Assembly (NCBI GenBank): GCA_029582165.1
Contig: CM055875.1
Coordinates: 26,677,144-26,741,143 of the forward strand
DNA from: Portulaca oleracea
Taxonomy: Eukaryota; Streptophyta; Magnoliopsida; Caryophyllales; Portulacaceae
Length of the DNA stretch: 64,000 nt
Reading direction: 5' to 3'
The translations under genes were made by a program, and so were the position numbers. Below, piece by piece: positions 19,539 to 29,987 of this stretch (positions are counted from its first letter, which is position 1; every line of letters starts with the position of its first letter). The notes beneath the pieces were generated by a model. That model ran no database searches and had not been told where the DNA came from. It saw only the letters and a list, made by a program, of their open reading frames with translations.

Positions 19539-21473
19539 TCAACGAGCTCTAGCAGCAGCATATGCAAAGGAAACAACAGCAGCGAAAACTGTGGTAGCAG
19601 AAGAAACCGTTCTCCAGAAGCTCTTCTTCTTCTTAGCATCCACCACAGATGACTTCAATGTCTCCAATTCCTGCTCCATCTCCCCCACCATTGCTTCCCT
19701 ATTTCTAAAAGCCATTCTCAATGCTTCCAATTCCTCCAAATATGGCTTCATTTCGTCGCTCAGATCCATCTCTTTGCCCACACCATTCTCTCCGTTGGCC
19801 GTAGACAGTTGGTGGGAAGTGTTCTTCAGCATTGTCAGTGCCCACTCGAACATGTCACTTTTCGATTTCATTGACAATTCTAACTCAATCATCTTCATCT
19901 GGGCATCCTCCCATTTCTTCAGAATCGAAGCCTTTTCTTCGGATAATGTGTTGTGCTTCTCCTCGAGCTCTTTCTTCTGCACTGAAAGGGTGTCTCCTGC
20001 TGATCTTAAGCCCTCAATCATGCTCAAAGTCTCCTCCATTTTCTTTGAAACTTCTGAAACCTTGGCTTCTAAGTTCACCCCTTTTGCTTTCTCCTCCTCC
20101 AAGGCCCTCTTGGCCTCATCGCGCTCAAGATTGACTCGTTCTAACGCCTTCTTCAGGGTCTCTAGCTCGTTCAACTTGTTTCGAAGCTCAGCAATCTCAG
20201 TCTCTTGCCTTAGTTTTGCCTGCTCCAACCAATTCTTATCTTCAAGAATTGCTTGCTTAGCTTGTTTCAAGCTCTCTAATTCCTTCTCCAACTCACCCAA
20301 GCTCTTCAGAGCCGCTGATTTCTCTTCGGTTAAACTCTCAATTTCCCTCTCCTTCTCCTTCTTCTCCTCCATTATTGTGTTTCTTTCCCTGCTCATGTCA
20401 TCCAATCTCTCTGCCATTTCAGTATTGGTCTTCTCCAACTCAGAGAACTTCATCCTCAATTTCTCCTCTTCCTCTCGGAGACTCGAAATTGTACCATTCA
20501 AGTCTGAGACTTCCTTCTCCAACTCCTTAATTCTCACTTCTTGATCATTCTTCTCTCTTTGCAACTCATCTTTTTCTCTCAAAATTGACTCTTTCTCTGC
20601 ATCCAAACCCTCAATTTCTTTCTTCAACTCTTCACACTTGTTCTCCAACAAACCCAATTCAGTCTTGATCTTCTGAACATTTTTCTCACTTTCCTCTAAC
20701 TCCTTCACTGAAGCTTCATATTTAGAGTTCAATACTTCCAACTCCTCAGCTGATTTCCTCTCTCTATCTTCAATCTCAGAAAGTTTTTCCTTCAATTTCT
20801 CCCTCTCCTCAATCTGGGCATCCAAATCATTTTTCAAAGCATCTTTCTCAAGGATTGATTCATTCAAAACTTCCTTCTGCCTTTCAATTTCATCTCTGAG
20901 CTCAGTCTCGAGTTTCTTCATGGACCCAATTTCCAAGTCACCTTCAAGTTTCTTCTGCTCAATCTCATCCCTGGCCTTAGCAATGTCACCCATCTCTCGC
21001 TGCACATCTTCCAGCCTCTTCTCAACCCCTTCCTTCTCTCTCTTCAACCCTTCATTTTCTCTCTCTAGCTCTTCCTTATCTGTCCTCAACTGGTCCACCT
21101 GAGACTCAACGAAAGCAGAGACAACCTCCTTCCCCACCTCAGTCTCCACCTCACCATCCTTCACCTTAGCCAACTCGACCTTCAGGGACTCAATCTCCGA
21201 CTCGGACCGGGTCAACTCAGACTCGAGTGACTTCTTTGATTCCAACAAAGACATCAACTCCTGCCGCTTCTCAGCGACATCCTTGAGGAGTTTCTCATTA
21301 AGGGTCTTCAACTTGGAGAGCTTCTCATCCGGGTCTTCCATGGCGGCAGTGGGGGGCTGTTCTTCTTCACGGTTGGGCTCCATTTTCTGATTTTGAGACT
21401 CAGAATCAGTTTGCGTAGGAATTTGTTGGGTTTGGGTCGAATTATTATGCTGTGTCGACTTCTTTTTGGCCAT
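19539..21473 (-). CDS. Tail-anchored long coiled-coil protein (PMD-like architecture)
   Basis: A single uninterrupted 644-codon frame beginning MAKKKSTQHNNSTQTQQ, with no intron. Residues 1-45 are polar and Gln/Thr-rich. About 48-605 is almost pure heptad-repeat Glu/Lys/Leu coiled coil. It ends with KKKK, then a hydrophobic segment (about 623-641, VSSATTVFAAVVSFAYAAA) and RAR. One C-terminal membrane helix with a short basic tail means insertion as a tail-anchored protein, cytosolic coil outward. The architecture resembles plant PEROXISOMAL AND MITOCHONDRIAL DIVISION FACTOR proteins (PMD1/2), but those are about half as long, so the function is inference. Codon use is even and there are no stops: this is the only convincing intact protein gene here. 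Confidence 0.9.
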   Translation of the reverse strand: MAKKKSTQHNNSTQTQQIPTQTDSESQNQKMEPNREEEQPPTAAMEDPDEKLSKLKTLNEKLLKDVAEKRQELMSLLESKKSLESELTRSESEIESLKVELAKVKDGEVETEVGKEVVSAFVESQVDQLRTDKEELERENEGLKREKEGVEKRLEDVQREMGDIAKARDEIEQKKLEGDLEIGSMKKLETELRDEIERQKEVLNESILEKDALKNDLDAQIEEREKLKEKLSEIEDRERKSAEELEVLNSKYEASVKELEESEKNVQKIKTELGLLENKCEELKKEIEGLDAEKESILREKDELQREKNDQEVRIKELEKEVSDLNGTISSLREEEEKLRMKFSELEKTNTEMAERLDDMSRERNTIMEEKKEKEREIESLTEEKSAALKSLGELEKELESLKQAKQAILEDKNWLEQAKLRQETEIAELRNKLNELETLKKALERVNLERDEAKRALEEEKAKGVNLEAKVSEVSKKMEETLSMIEGLRSAGDTLSVQKKELEEKHNTLSEEKASILKKWEDAQMKMIELELSMKSKSDMFEWALTMLKNTSHQLSTANGENGVGKEMDLSDEMKPYLEELEALRMAFRNREAMVGEMEQELETLKSSVVDAKKKKSFWRTVSSATTVFAAVVSFAYAAARAR

Positions 21474-21700
21474 GAATTATGGTGTGGTTCTTTTTTTCTT
21501 GTTGTATGTAAATGTATGTTTCTGGGGAAGATTGGAAATGTGAGGCTTTGTGGGGGGTTGTAGGGTTTCTATGGCGTAGGATATAGGAGAGAGATTCGCT
21601 TTACTTCACTCAGAGACAAAGAGATAATGGGAATTTTTGAGGGGAAAGAGAGAGAAAAAATTGAAGATCTTTCTGGTATGGGATTTATTGGGAGGTAGAC
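21474..21700 (-). promoter_or_regulatory. 5' UTR and core promoter of the coiled-coil gene
   Basis: On the minus strand a CT-rich stretch (about 21600-21660), a TATA-like CCTATATCC near 21580-21590, then CT/CA-rich leader to the ATG at 21473. The leader would be about 80 nt if transcription starts ~30 bp after the TATA-like site. The overlapping 118-codon frame at 21569-21925 is judged spurious. Confidence 0.35.
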
Positions 21701-22023
21701 TGATTGATAGGGTTTTGGGAATTGGGGAAAAGTGGGTGAACACATGGAGGTTTGGATTTTCAGAAATTCAAATGTTTCCAAATTTGTTTCGAGGGAATGA
21801 ACCATGTTTTCTTTTCTCATTTTCTTCTCAAATTTTTTTTTAAACATTTCGGAGACGTTGGGAGCCGCAAACTTGGGCTTATCTAGTGCCACGTGTTGTC
21901 CACGTGATGGCTTTTTGTTTGACACAAGTGATGGTAGGACCGTAGGAGTATTATTTTTGGGTTTTTTTCTTTCAAAAATAAAAACGAAAATTGGATTCTA
22001 ATAAATTTTCCTTTTAGCTTTTA

Positions 22024-22284
22024 TAGTCTCTCCGTATCATATCAATTGTCATAATTTTGAGTTTCACGGTCTTCAATGTCATTTTTTTATTGGTAGTTTC
22101 TTATATAATATGTTATTAATAATTGCAATATTATACTTTTATAATAATATTTTTTGTTATGAATCTAGTGGTGTTAATTTTATATAACAACTCATTGTAC
22201 ATATTGAGAAATTTATGATCAAAATTTTTGAAATTTGACTACACAAGTTTCAAAGACGACAATTAATATATAACGAATGGAGTA
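22024..22284. mobile_element. Stowaway-like MITE (degenerate)
   Basis: Ends CTCTCCGTATCATATCAATTGTC and GACAATTAATATATAACGAATGGAG are inverted copies, flanked by TA. The interior (TTTCTTATATAATATGTTATT and TTGCAATATTATACTTTTAT) matches the MITE at 25524-25793. Confidence 0.6.
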
Positions 22285-22648
22285 TGCCAATAATTCTTAT
22301 TTAATTTTTGCATTTGATGGAAAAAAAAAATTGTATTTTAGTGATATTCAAATTTACCTTCATGTTTTTATGTTTTTTTGTTCCTACCTTATATTTTTTC
22401 TATTCCTACTCCTTGAAAGGTTATGAAGTGTAGTTGTTAAGATAATTTTAAATTATTATTTTGAGAATTTGAGTAATTATTATAATTTTTTTATAGGAAT
22501 AAAAATGAAAAAAATCATAAAAACCGAAAAAAATTGAGATAAACATTGTAAATCTATTAAAAATGGCGGGGATATGTTATGCTAAGGCCCTCTTCTTTTG
22601 TACGTGTGGTGCGGTAACACAACTCACCATACCACTCAATATTCTTCC

Positions 22649-23564
22649 TAGAGAGGGACGCGCAGAAGCCTTGGGTCTATGCAAACAGGTGGATGATGAA
22701 AATCCACCCATAGAACTCATAAACACTATGAACCAATTTTTAGGGTTTTTGAAAATGGAGATAAACATGAAATTAAAGGATATGAACTATTCTAAAGAGA
22801 GACATCTCACCAAATTGAACTTAGATGCTCAAACACTTGCACAAGGATCTCCGACAAGCAAAGAGTATTGAATCACCCAAGAAATCTCACAAAGAGTGTA
22901 GGATAACCACCGACTCACAAAGAAGAGAATTCACCAAGCAATTTCCACCCAAAGGATTAGCTTCATTGACTAGGGTTTGAAAACCCACAATTACAACACT
23001 CTCCAATTGAGAGAATTTTTCTTGAGTCTAGCTCCTAAACATTCATCATCAAAATCTATGTTTAATGGAGGGGGAAACATGTATATAAAGGAAAGGGGGA
23101 AGAAAATAATGAAAAAAAAGAGGAAGAAACACGCGTGCTGTGCGAAAAGGGGGGGAAGGCGCTGTCAGCGTTTATGAGACGCTGCTAGCGTCTCTTCAGA
23201 AAAGGGGAAAGGGTGGTCACTGGGTAAGGCGCTGCCAGCGCTTACGGGGCGCTACCAACGTTTATGGGCAGTTTTTTTCAGCTAACTTCAAACGCGCATA
23301 ACTTCTTCACCCGGACTTCATTTTAGGCCCATAAGATATCGATGGAAAGCTCTCAATGTTTACTTTAAGCTCCCAAAATTTTAAGTTCATCAGAGTTGTA
23401 TTGAAGGAGTTATGACCCAAATAGTGAAGGCACGCCATTTGAACGCCTTTGAACACCTTTAACACCTTGTGTTTATTTTTGCCGATGGATCTGAAACCCC
23501 TTAGAAGGCTCGGGAATGGTCCGATAGAAACGAACTAAAAGTGAACTGATCCCCATACGGTTCA
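22649..23564 (-). mobile_element. Solo LTR related to the 11.7-17 kb gypsy LTRs, TSD CTTCC
   Basis: 916 bp with the same beginning (TAGAGAGGGACGCGCAGAAGCC versus TGGAGAGTATGCGCGGAAGCC) and end (CATACGGTTCA versus CAACACGGTTCA) as LTRs 13102 and 15983, and shared interior to about 23040. The 5-bp duplication CTTCC is perfect (22644-22648, 23565-23569). The terminal TG has become TA. Its upstream half differs from the gypsy LTRs and carries a different palindrome word (about 23157-23262). Confidence 0.88.
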
Positions 23565-23962
23565 CTTCCCCACTTTATTATACCATACCCCACTTTACCA
23601 CAATCGTTACCAATATATCTTATCATTTTTCACTCTTGTTACTTTTCTCCACTACTTTTCACATTCTCTCCTCACTTACTACATCAACCACACTTTCCAC
23701 AAATTTTACCGTACCATTCCACACCTTACCGCACTTTTCACAATTTCACCACACCGCATCATTTCTATATCTTTCTAACCACACAAAAGAACATGGGATA
23801 AGTTTTGAATCAAATACAAATCAAAATATATGATATGTAGGGTATACATTCGGTAATGTCCTACCAAAATATAATTTTTACTTTTTTTGGACCGCCAAAA
23901 CACAAAAACAAATTAAGTAGGTATTATTAGCATACACTGTTCTTTTTTGCGGCAAATGGTAT

Positions 23963-24406
23963 TAGGGGTGGGCATAACCGATTAACCACATAACTTAAAC
24001 CGCAAAACCGATTAACCGCTCTGAAATCTAGAAACTTAAACCAAATCGAAACCACCGGTTAACCACATATTATATGCAGTTAATCGCGGTTTAAGGTTAA
24101 CCGTGGCAATAGATATTCACTTTCTCAGTTTCCCGCTTGGAATTTTAAATAAAAATTTAAAACTCACTCATTTTTTACCATTTTAGCGGCGCACAATAAA
24201 GTCTCAGACCTATGATTTTTTTTTGTTAATTGAAACCGGTTAACCGTTTTAGAAAATTGCAAAACCTAAACCTAAATCGGCCAAACCGGTTTGGTTAACC
24301 GAAACTGCTTTTACACAAACATCAATTCGGTTAATTGGTCAAACCGGTTTGGTTTTACTGGTTTACTGGTTTGATTATCGGTTTAGGTTTTTTGCGTCCA
24401 CCTCTA
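23963..24406. mobile_element. hAT MITE, TSD AATGGTAT
   Basis: 444 bp starting TAGGGGTGGGCA and ending TGCGTCCACCTCTA, with an exact 8-bp duplication AATGGTAT (23955-23962, 24407-24414). The interior is built from GGTTAACCG/CCGGTTAA/AAACCGGTT words. Non-coding. Confidence 0.88.
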
Positions 24407-24468
24407 AATGGTATGGTATGGTATTATTGTGGAGTGTGGTATGATATGGTAAGATATGGTAAAATATA

Positions 24469-24811
24469 GGGTTTTTGGCCACAAATAATCCGTACTGAGG
24501 GGCTTGTAACTGGGAATAATTCAAAGTGACTTTTCGGACACTGGCAGTCTGTACTTTTTCACTATTTTCTCATAACAGTCCATAATCGATTTCCGACACC
24601 GGAAAGCTGACGTGGCGACCGTAAATTTCCTTTTTGAAGTATGAATAAACATATTTTCCGGTCACCACGTCAGCTTTCTGGTGCTGGAAATCGACTTTGG
24701 ATTGCTATGAGAAAATAATGAAAAAGTATAGACTGCCAATGGCCGAAAAGTCACTTTGGATTATTCCCAATCACAAGCCCTTTAGTATGGATTATTTGTG
24801 GCCAAAATCCC
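24469..24811. mobile_element. Mutator-like MITE with long inverted repeats, TSD TAAAATATA
   Basis: 343 bp, almost entirely inverted repeat: GGGTTTTTGGCCACAAATAA pairs with TTATTTGTGGCCAAAATCCC, and homology continues through GTGACTTTTCGG and CTGACGTGG toward the centre (arms about 160 bp). The 9-bp duplication TAAAATATA is perfect (24460-24468, 24812-24820), which fits Mutator superfamily insertion. Confidence 0.88.
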
Positions 24812-25028
24812 TAAAATATATGGTAAAAATGATTGTTGTGATATATGAGGAGAGAGAATGTGAAAAGTAGAGGAGAAAATTGAGGGGAGAGAAAAGTGAA
24901 GAGAGAAAGTTATGACGATTGTGGTAAAGTGTGGAAATGTGAAATGATATGGTAAGATATGGAAATATTGTGATAATTATGAAAAAATATGGAACGTGCG
25001 ATGTGGAACCACACTAAAGAACATGACC

Positions 25029-25523
25029 TTAAAAGAAAGGATCATTAGAATACAATTTTCCAAAACAAAAATAATAAAGGGTCCTCCCCAGTTGACAATT
25101 AGCATTTAGACCATTTACAATTATTAGATAGTGAGAATGGATAATAGAAACTAGGTAATGGTGAGAGATGGATTAAGGAGAGGGAAAGACACAAAGTAAG
25201 GTAGGGAGAGAGAGTGAGGGAGAGAAAGAGAGAGATAAACACAAAAAAATAATTGAGAGATTGATCAAATAATTCAATTATTAAGCAATTAATAAATTTA
25301 CTCAATTTATCCTTAAATAAATGAATGTTACATCATATTCAACTAAAAATGATTCATCACTAAAAGTGACCTTAGCTCGTGTGTTATGTGCTTTATCTAT
25401 TGCATATTAATAAATATTATGCAACCTTTACTATTTTTAATTTATTAGTGATTTCTTTTAGCATTTTTCACAAAAAATTACATCATAGTCTTATAATCAT
25501 ATTTTTCATTACAAATTTTATGA
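25029..25523. other. AT-rich intergenic; no gene seen
   Basis: AT-rich DNA with a GA-rich stretch at about 25190-25250. No conserved coding or terminal repeats. Confidence 0.5.
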
Positions 25524-25793
25524 TACTCCTTTTATTCCGTATTAATATCTTGTCATAATTTTGACTTTTACGGTCTCCAATATTACTCTTTGATTGATAA
25601 TTTCTTATATAATATATTATTAACAATTGCAATATTATACTTTTATACTAGCAATTTTCGTTGCCAATCTAAAGGTGGTAATTTTAAATAGCAAATTATT
25701 ATATATATATTGAGAAATTCATGGTCTAAATTTCTGAAATTTGACTGTACGATTTCCAAAGACGACAATTAATATGGAACGAAGGTAATAGTA
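25524..25793. mobile_element. Stowaway-like MITE (degenerate), second copy
   Basis: Starts TACTCCTTTTATTCCGTATTAATATC and ends GACAATTAATATGGAACGAAGGTA; the interior matches 22024-22284 (TTTCTTATATAATATATTATTAACAATTGCAATATTATAC, read in two pieces). The right end is uncertain by a few bases. Confidence 0.55.
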
Positions 25794-26231
25794 CTTTCAT
25801 ATGATTGGACGTTGATTATGTTGAGAAATCAATGGACACAATTTTTAAAATTTAACTAACATATAGATCAAGAAAAGAGTTTCTGAAATGGTAGGCAGGA
25901 ATGATAGTGGGTCTTAGGCTTGACCCAATAAGGCATGTCCCATTTAGACGGGTTTAGGTCCAAGAAATGACCCGTTGGGTCTAGTTTGGGTTAGGATCCA
26001 CCAAAAAATGGACGGGTCCGAGTCTAGGCACTGGTTTATGCGCGCGCGCACACACACACACAACCTCTATTCTATTATATTTGTTCATTTACATAACTTG
26101 AGAAAACTAATGCATATTAGGAATTAGGGTGAAAAATTTATAATTTACAAAAACAACCTTACTTTAATTGGAGATAATAATTGTTAGAGTTGTAAAAAGT
26201 GATAAATAAATCTATTAACTAAGGTAAACGA
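25794..26231. other. Intergenic with GGGTC/GACCC-rich patch and a short microsatellite
   Basis: No gene. At 25900-26030 GACCC/GGGTC words recur as in the hAT-like fragment near 17.9 kb, possibly a decayed relative. A (CG)n(CA)n microsatellite lies at 26041-26062. Confidence 0.4.
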
Positions 26232-26619
26232 AATGTAATTTTTGGAATTATATATAAAAGGGACAAAATATTTTGGGATCGATCCCACAGGTGTACGGTG
26301 TAGCACGTAAAGGTCGATCCCACATGGACTCAATTAGCAACACATCTAACTAGCTCTCTATGTGATCGCTAAGCTAATCGAGTTTTAGATTTTGGAAGGG
26401 TCTTAGAAACTAATTAAACTAATAAAGTAAGGAAATCAATCAAGGGTTCAAATCAAGGGAGAAAGAGTTCTAGGGAATTGCTTTCCTAAAAACGAGTTTG
26501 ACACTTAGTGTTAGAATTATTTCAAGAGTATAAGAAGATTATATAACATGAGGAATCATGATTACAAAGATCATATATAAGATAAACATTGATAATATGA
26601 TCAACACGAGTGTATAAGA

Positions 26620-26752
26620 GACAAGCACGAGTCGTGCTGGTCTCCAGAGAGCGACAAAAACCATTCTGGGCTCAACACGAGTCGTGTTGAGGCAACACAG
26701 ACTGTGTTACTCCCAACACGGACCGTGTTGATCCAACACGGACCGTGTTGAA
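26620..26752 (+). promoter_or_regulatory. Palindrome array in U3 of LARD 5' LTR
   Basis: Five dyads in 130 bp: AGCACGAGTCGTGCT, TCAACACGAGTCGTGTTGA, AACACAGACTGTGTT and two CAACACGGACCGTGTTG (26714-26730, 26734-26750). They lie about 200-330 bp upstream of the TATA box. A sixth, ATTAAGGACCTTAAT, is at 26881-26895. Function unknown; see findings. Confidence 0.75.
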
Positions 26753-29700
26753 TGCCATAATGTGTGTTTAATGCTAACGACTATATAATCTTGTGTATTA
26801 AGTTTATAATATCAATATTAAGCTCGGTATTAAGATCCAACAGCTATATTATCAAGACCAAGTCAAGGTCTTGATTCTCCATTAAGGACCTTAATTACAC
26901 TTTTTGACTAAGAGGTGTGATTAGGGTTGGATTAGGGGTGAAATTCTTCTATAAATAGTAGACATTCCCAAGCCATTTGAGAGCATCACAAGCATCAATG
27001 CTTCCATTCTATAATCACTTCCTCTCAAGTATAGACTAGAACTATACTTGAGAGAATCAAGTGAGAAACTTATGTCTTGAGTGCAACAAGAGCTAATTTT
27101 TATCCCTTTGAACATTTACGGCACAGTAAATAGTTCTTAAGGAAAATGTGTTCGGCGTCCATGACTCTTACCGATATCCAAACAAGATAACCATTTAGTT
27201 ATTAAGTCATATCTCCATCTTATCATACATATCGCAAGAAGATCAAGAAGTCAAGCCAAGTGAAGATGATGAAGATCCAAGCCGGTCAAACATCATTTTC
27301 CTAACAATTTTAAGAACTATTTTACGAGACAAGATTGGATGAGGCTAAGAGTTGGACATCCAAGATTCAAGAGGGATTACAAAGATAAGTTTATTTTTAT
27401 ATAAGGTTTTCCTTTGAATAAGTTTAATGATTTGATTGATTAATCTGTTTGTATGATTAATTTTGATCAAGGAAAATTCGAGTTTATGATCATTTGGTGG
27501 AAAATGATTATTATAGCATTCAAGTTAATAAAGCAAGATCATGGAGTGGAATCTGTTCGTAGCAGCAAATAATCTTAATCATACATAAATGGCAAGATTA
27601 TGGCGTGTCAAAATCAAGATGCATGAAAGGAGTTTCATCCTTTTGAGACAAGTCTAAGATAAGTACTAAGTTTCATATTATTAAGTGAAAGTGTGTGGCA
27701 TTTGAGTTTGACTATTTAATTAAATATACTCAAGGAAAGTAATGGTGCACGTTTTTTTTTTGCTAGCCGTTAATGGGATTATTCTAATTACTTTAAGTAA
27801 GCATGTTTATCCTTGATTGACCAACGGTTAAATGGGTCAATTGCACAAATGGCATGAATATATTTTACTACCTTTGACATGTTTAATTGGTTTATAAGAA
27901 TTGTCATTAAGGATAAGTGTATTGAAATTCCATGATAAGGTAGTTGTTAAAGGATGGTGCAAAGGAAAAGGCAAAATAAGTATTTATTTATTTATATTAT
28001 TAAGTGCACCATTGAACACCTACATAAGCTACAAGTTTATTTAGCCATGTGTTTTAAGTTGTCTATGATATTAAATTTCATGGAAGTTTACTAGTAATAA
28101 GGATGAGGTTATTGTCATTAAAATATTCCTTGGTTGGATGTTTTAAGTTGCAAGTCTTTAAAGTGTTTAATGTGAAAATTCATTGTGGCAAGATTATATT
28201 TTGCTTCTTATAATCTGAATTTTTTTCCATGTTTATTCACATGTTCAAAGTATCATCAAGTTTATTCCGCCTATTGCTTTTATATTAATATGAAGGATGA
28301 GTACAAGTTTATTAGACCTTTATTGATATCATGATTGTAAATTTTGTTCCATGTTTATAAGTGATAGGTATGAGTGGTTTCATGCTTATTGTTTTGCTTA
28401 TTGTTATTCAAGTATTGTTTAATAGCATGATTAACAAGTTCATGATTATGGAAATGGTTATTCTTTGAGGTTTTACAAGTTCATAAAGTTTAATTTATAA
28501 GGTTTCTGGATAATCATGATTGAGAATGGTCTATGTTGTTTGCATAAATTGAGTATACATATATCAAGTTTATTTGCTACATAAGAAGTGTATATATCTT
28601 ACTAAATTCATGATGATATATATTTATGGATTTGGAAAGACAAAGTTTAAGTATCATATATGTATTATGTTTAAGTCTTCATATCTGTATGCTTTGAAAG
28701 GTGGACTTAAATATAAAAGGAGAGAATACAACCATGGTAATGTGATGGTTTAATCATATACTTGGTAGTATACTCTACAAGATAATCATTCATGATTATG
28801 AACCATTGTTTATTCAATGAGTTAAAGTTATAAGTTCAAGTATGTAGAAAAGGATTGAGATGTAATGATTTAATTACATATAAGTTGGAAATTCGATTTC
28901 CATATGAATCAAAAGTTAATTGGTTTATCAAGTGTGAGGTTATTTTGTTCACAAGTTTGTATCCATGGTGTTTTGGATGATAAACATATAAGAGGATCCA
29001 TATCAAGTTTACACACAGTATAGTGTGATTATATCTGAAAAATAATATGATGGTTTGTTCATATTATGATGAAGATGTTCTTTTTAAGGCCATGGTAAAG
29101 ATATAATTATACATCTAGTGGACCTTCTTGCTAGAGATGGGTTAAGTAGCCTAAATATCTACTACTTCACAACAATGACTCAACTTTATGAATTGGAATA
29201 ACACAAATTGCTAAAGTTCAAATGAGTACGGAGTTGTCTAAAGTAGTAGGAAGCATCGATTTTATACATCTCAGGTTAAGTGGTGATTAATATATGTAAT
29301 GACAAGAGGTTGAGTGGTGACACTCTTAATAGACTTTGGGGAACCAAATTACAGGGGCGGTAAATTCCAAAGACTACCTATGTAAGTGTGATGTGTGGCC
29401 GCTGAAAGTAACGTAGGCTAAAGTTCGGAAACACTTACTAAGGATAAGGACACAAGGCCGGATAACAGTGTTAAAGTACTAGCACTAAGATTTAAAAATA
29501 AACGTATGTGTATTACGAGTATAGTTTATCAATATAAATCCAAAGTTCAAAGACATGTCTACTTTGTGATTTGGATTCAATTTTGGCTTGTGTATACTAA
29601 GTTCAAAATTCAAAGAGCAATCTACTTTTCATTATGCATATGTTTGTGGGTTTCTCGGGTGATTACAAGTTAAGGTATATCTCAAATGGCGGGGGTGTTA

Positions 29701-29924
29701 ACTCTTTAAGTAAGATCATTTCAAGGGTTTTACATACTCTTGAAATGGCGGGGGTTTTTTGGAATTATTTCAAGAGTATAAGAAGATTATATAGCATGAG
29801 GAATCATGTTGAACAAGTATAAGGATCATATATAAGATAAGCATTGATAATATGATCAACACGAGTGTATAAAAGACTAGCACGTGTCTTGTTGGTCTCT
29901 AGATAGCGAGAAAAACCATTCTGG

Positions 29925-29987
29925 CCTCAACACGGGTCGTGTTGAGTAAACACGGACCGTGTTACTCCCAACACGGACCGTGTTGAA
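29925..29987 (+). promoter_or_regulatory. Palindrome array in U3 of LARD 3' LTR
   Basis: Counterpart of the 5' LTR array: TCAACACGGGTCGTGTTGA (29927-29945), AACACGGACCGTGTT (29949-29963), CAACACGGACCGTGTTG (29969-29985). The first 5' LTR dyad is decayed here (GCACGTGTCTTGTT) and one copy is deleted. ATTAAGGACCTTAAT recurs at 30116-30130. Confidence 0.7.

Larger units (their letters stand above)
22586..25028. mobile_element. Foldback element, PIF/Harbinger-like ends, with three insertions
   Basis: Left end TAAGGCCCTCTTCTTTTG and right end (reversed) TAAGGTCATGTTCTTTAG pair, and long inverted arms follow: CTTTACCACAATCGT...TTTTCACATTCTCTC on the left (about 23585-23680) matches the reverse of 24850-24960. 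Termini GGCC with a 3-bp TAA/TTA flank suggest PIF/Harbinger, but the flanks differ by one base. A solo LTR (22649-23564), a hAT MITE (23963-24406) and a Mutator-like MITE (24469-24811) are inserted. Removing them leaves about 0.72 kb. Confidence 0.6.

Noticed and set aside
19591..20544. 317-codon plus-strand frame opposite the coiled-coil gene
   Set aside because: Antisense shadow of a Glu/Lys/Leu-rich coding sequence: Ser/Phe-rich composition and no independent motif.
21569..21925. 118-codon minus-strand frame upstream of the coiled-coil gene
   Set aside because: Lies in promoter/leader sequence; the C-terminal half is CT-repeat translation (SLSF..SLSLS) and no family was recognised.
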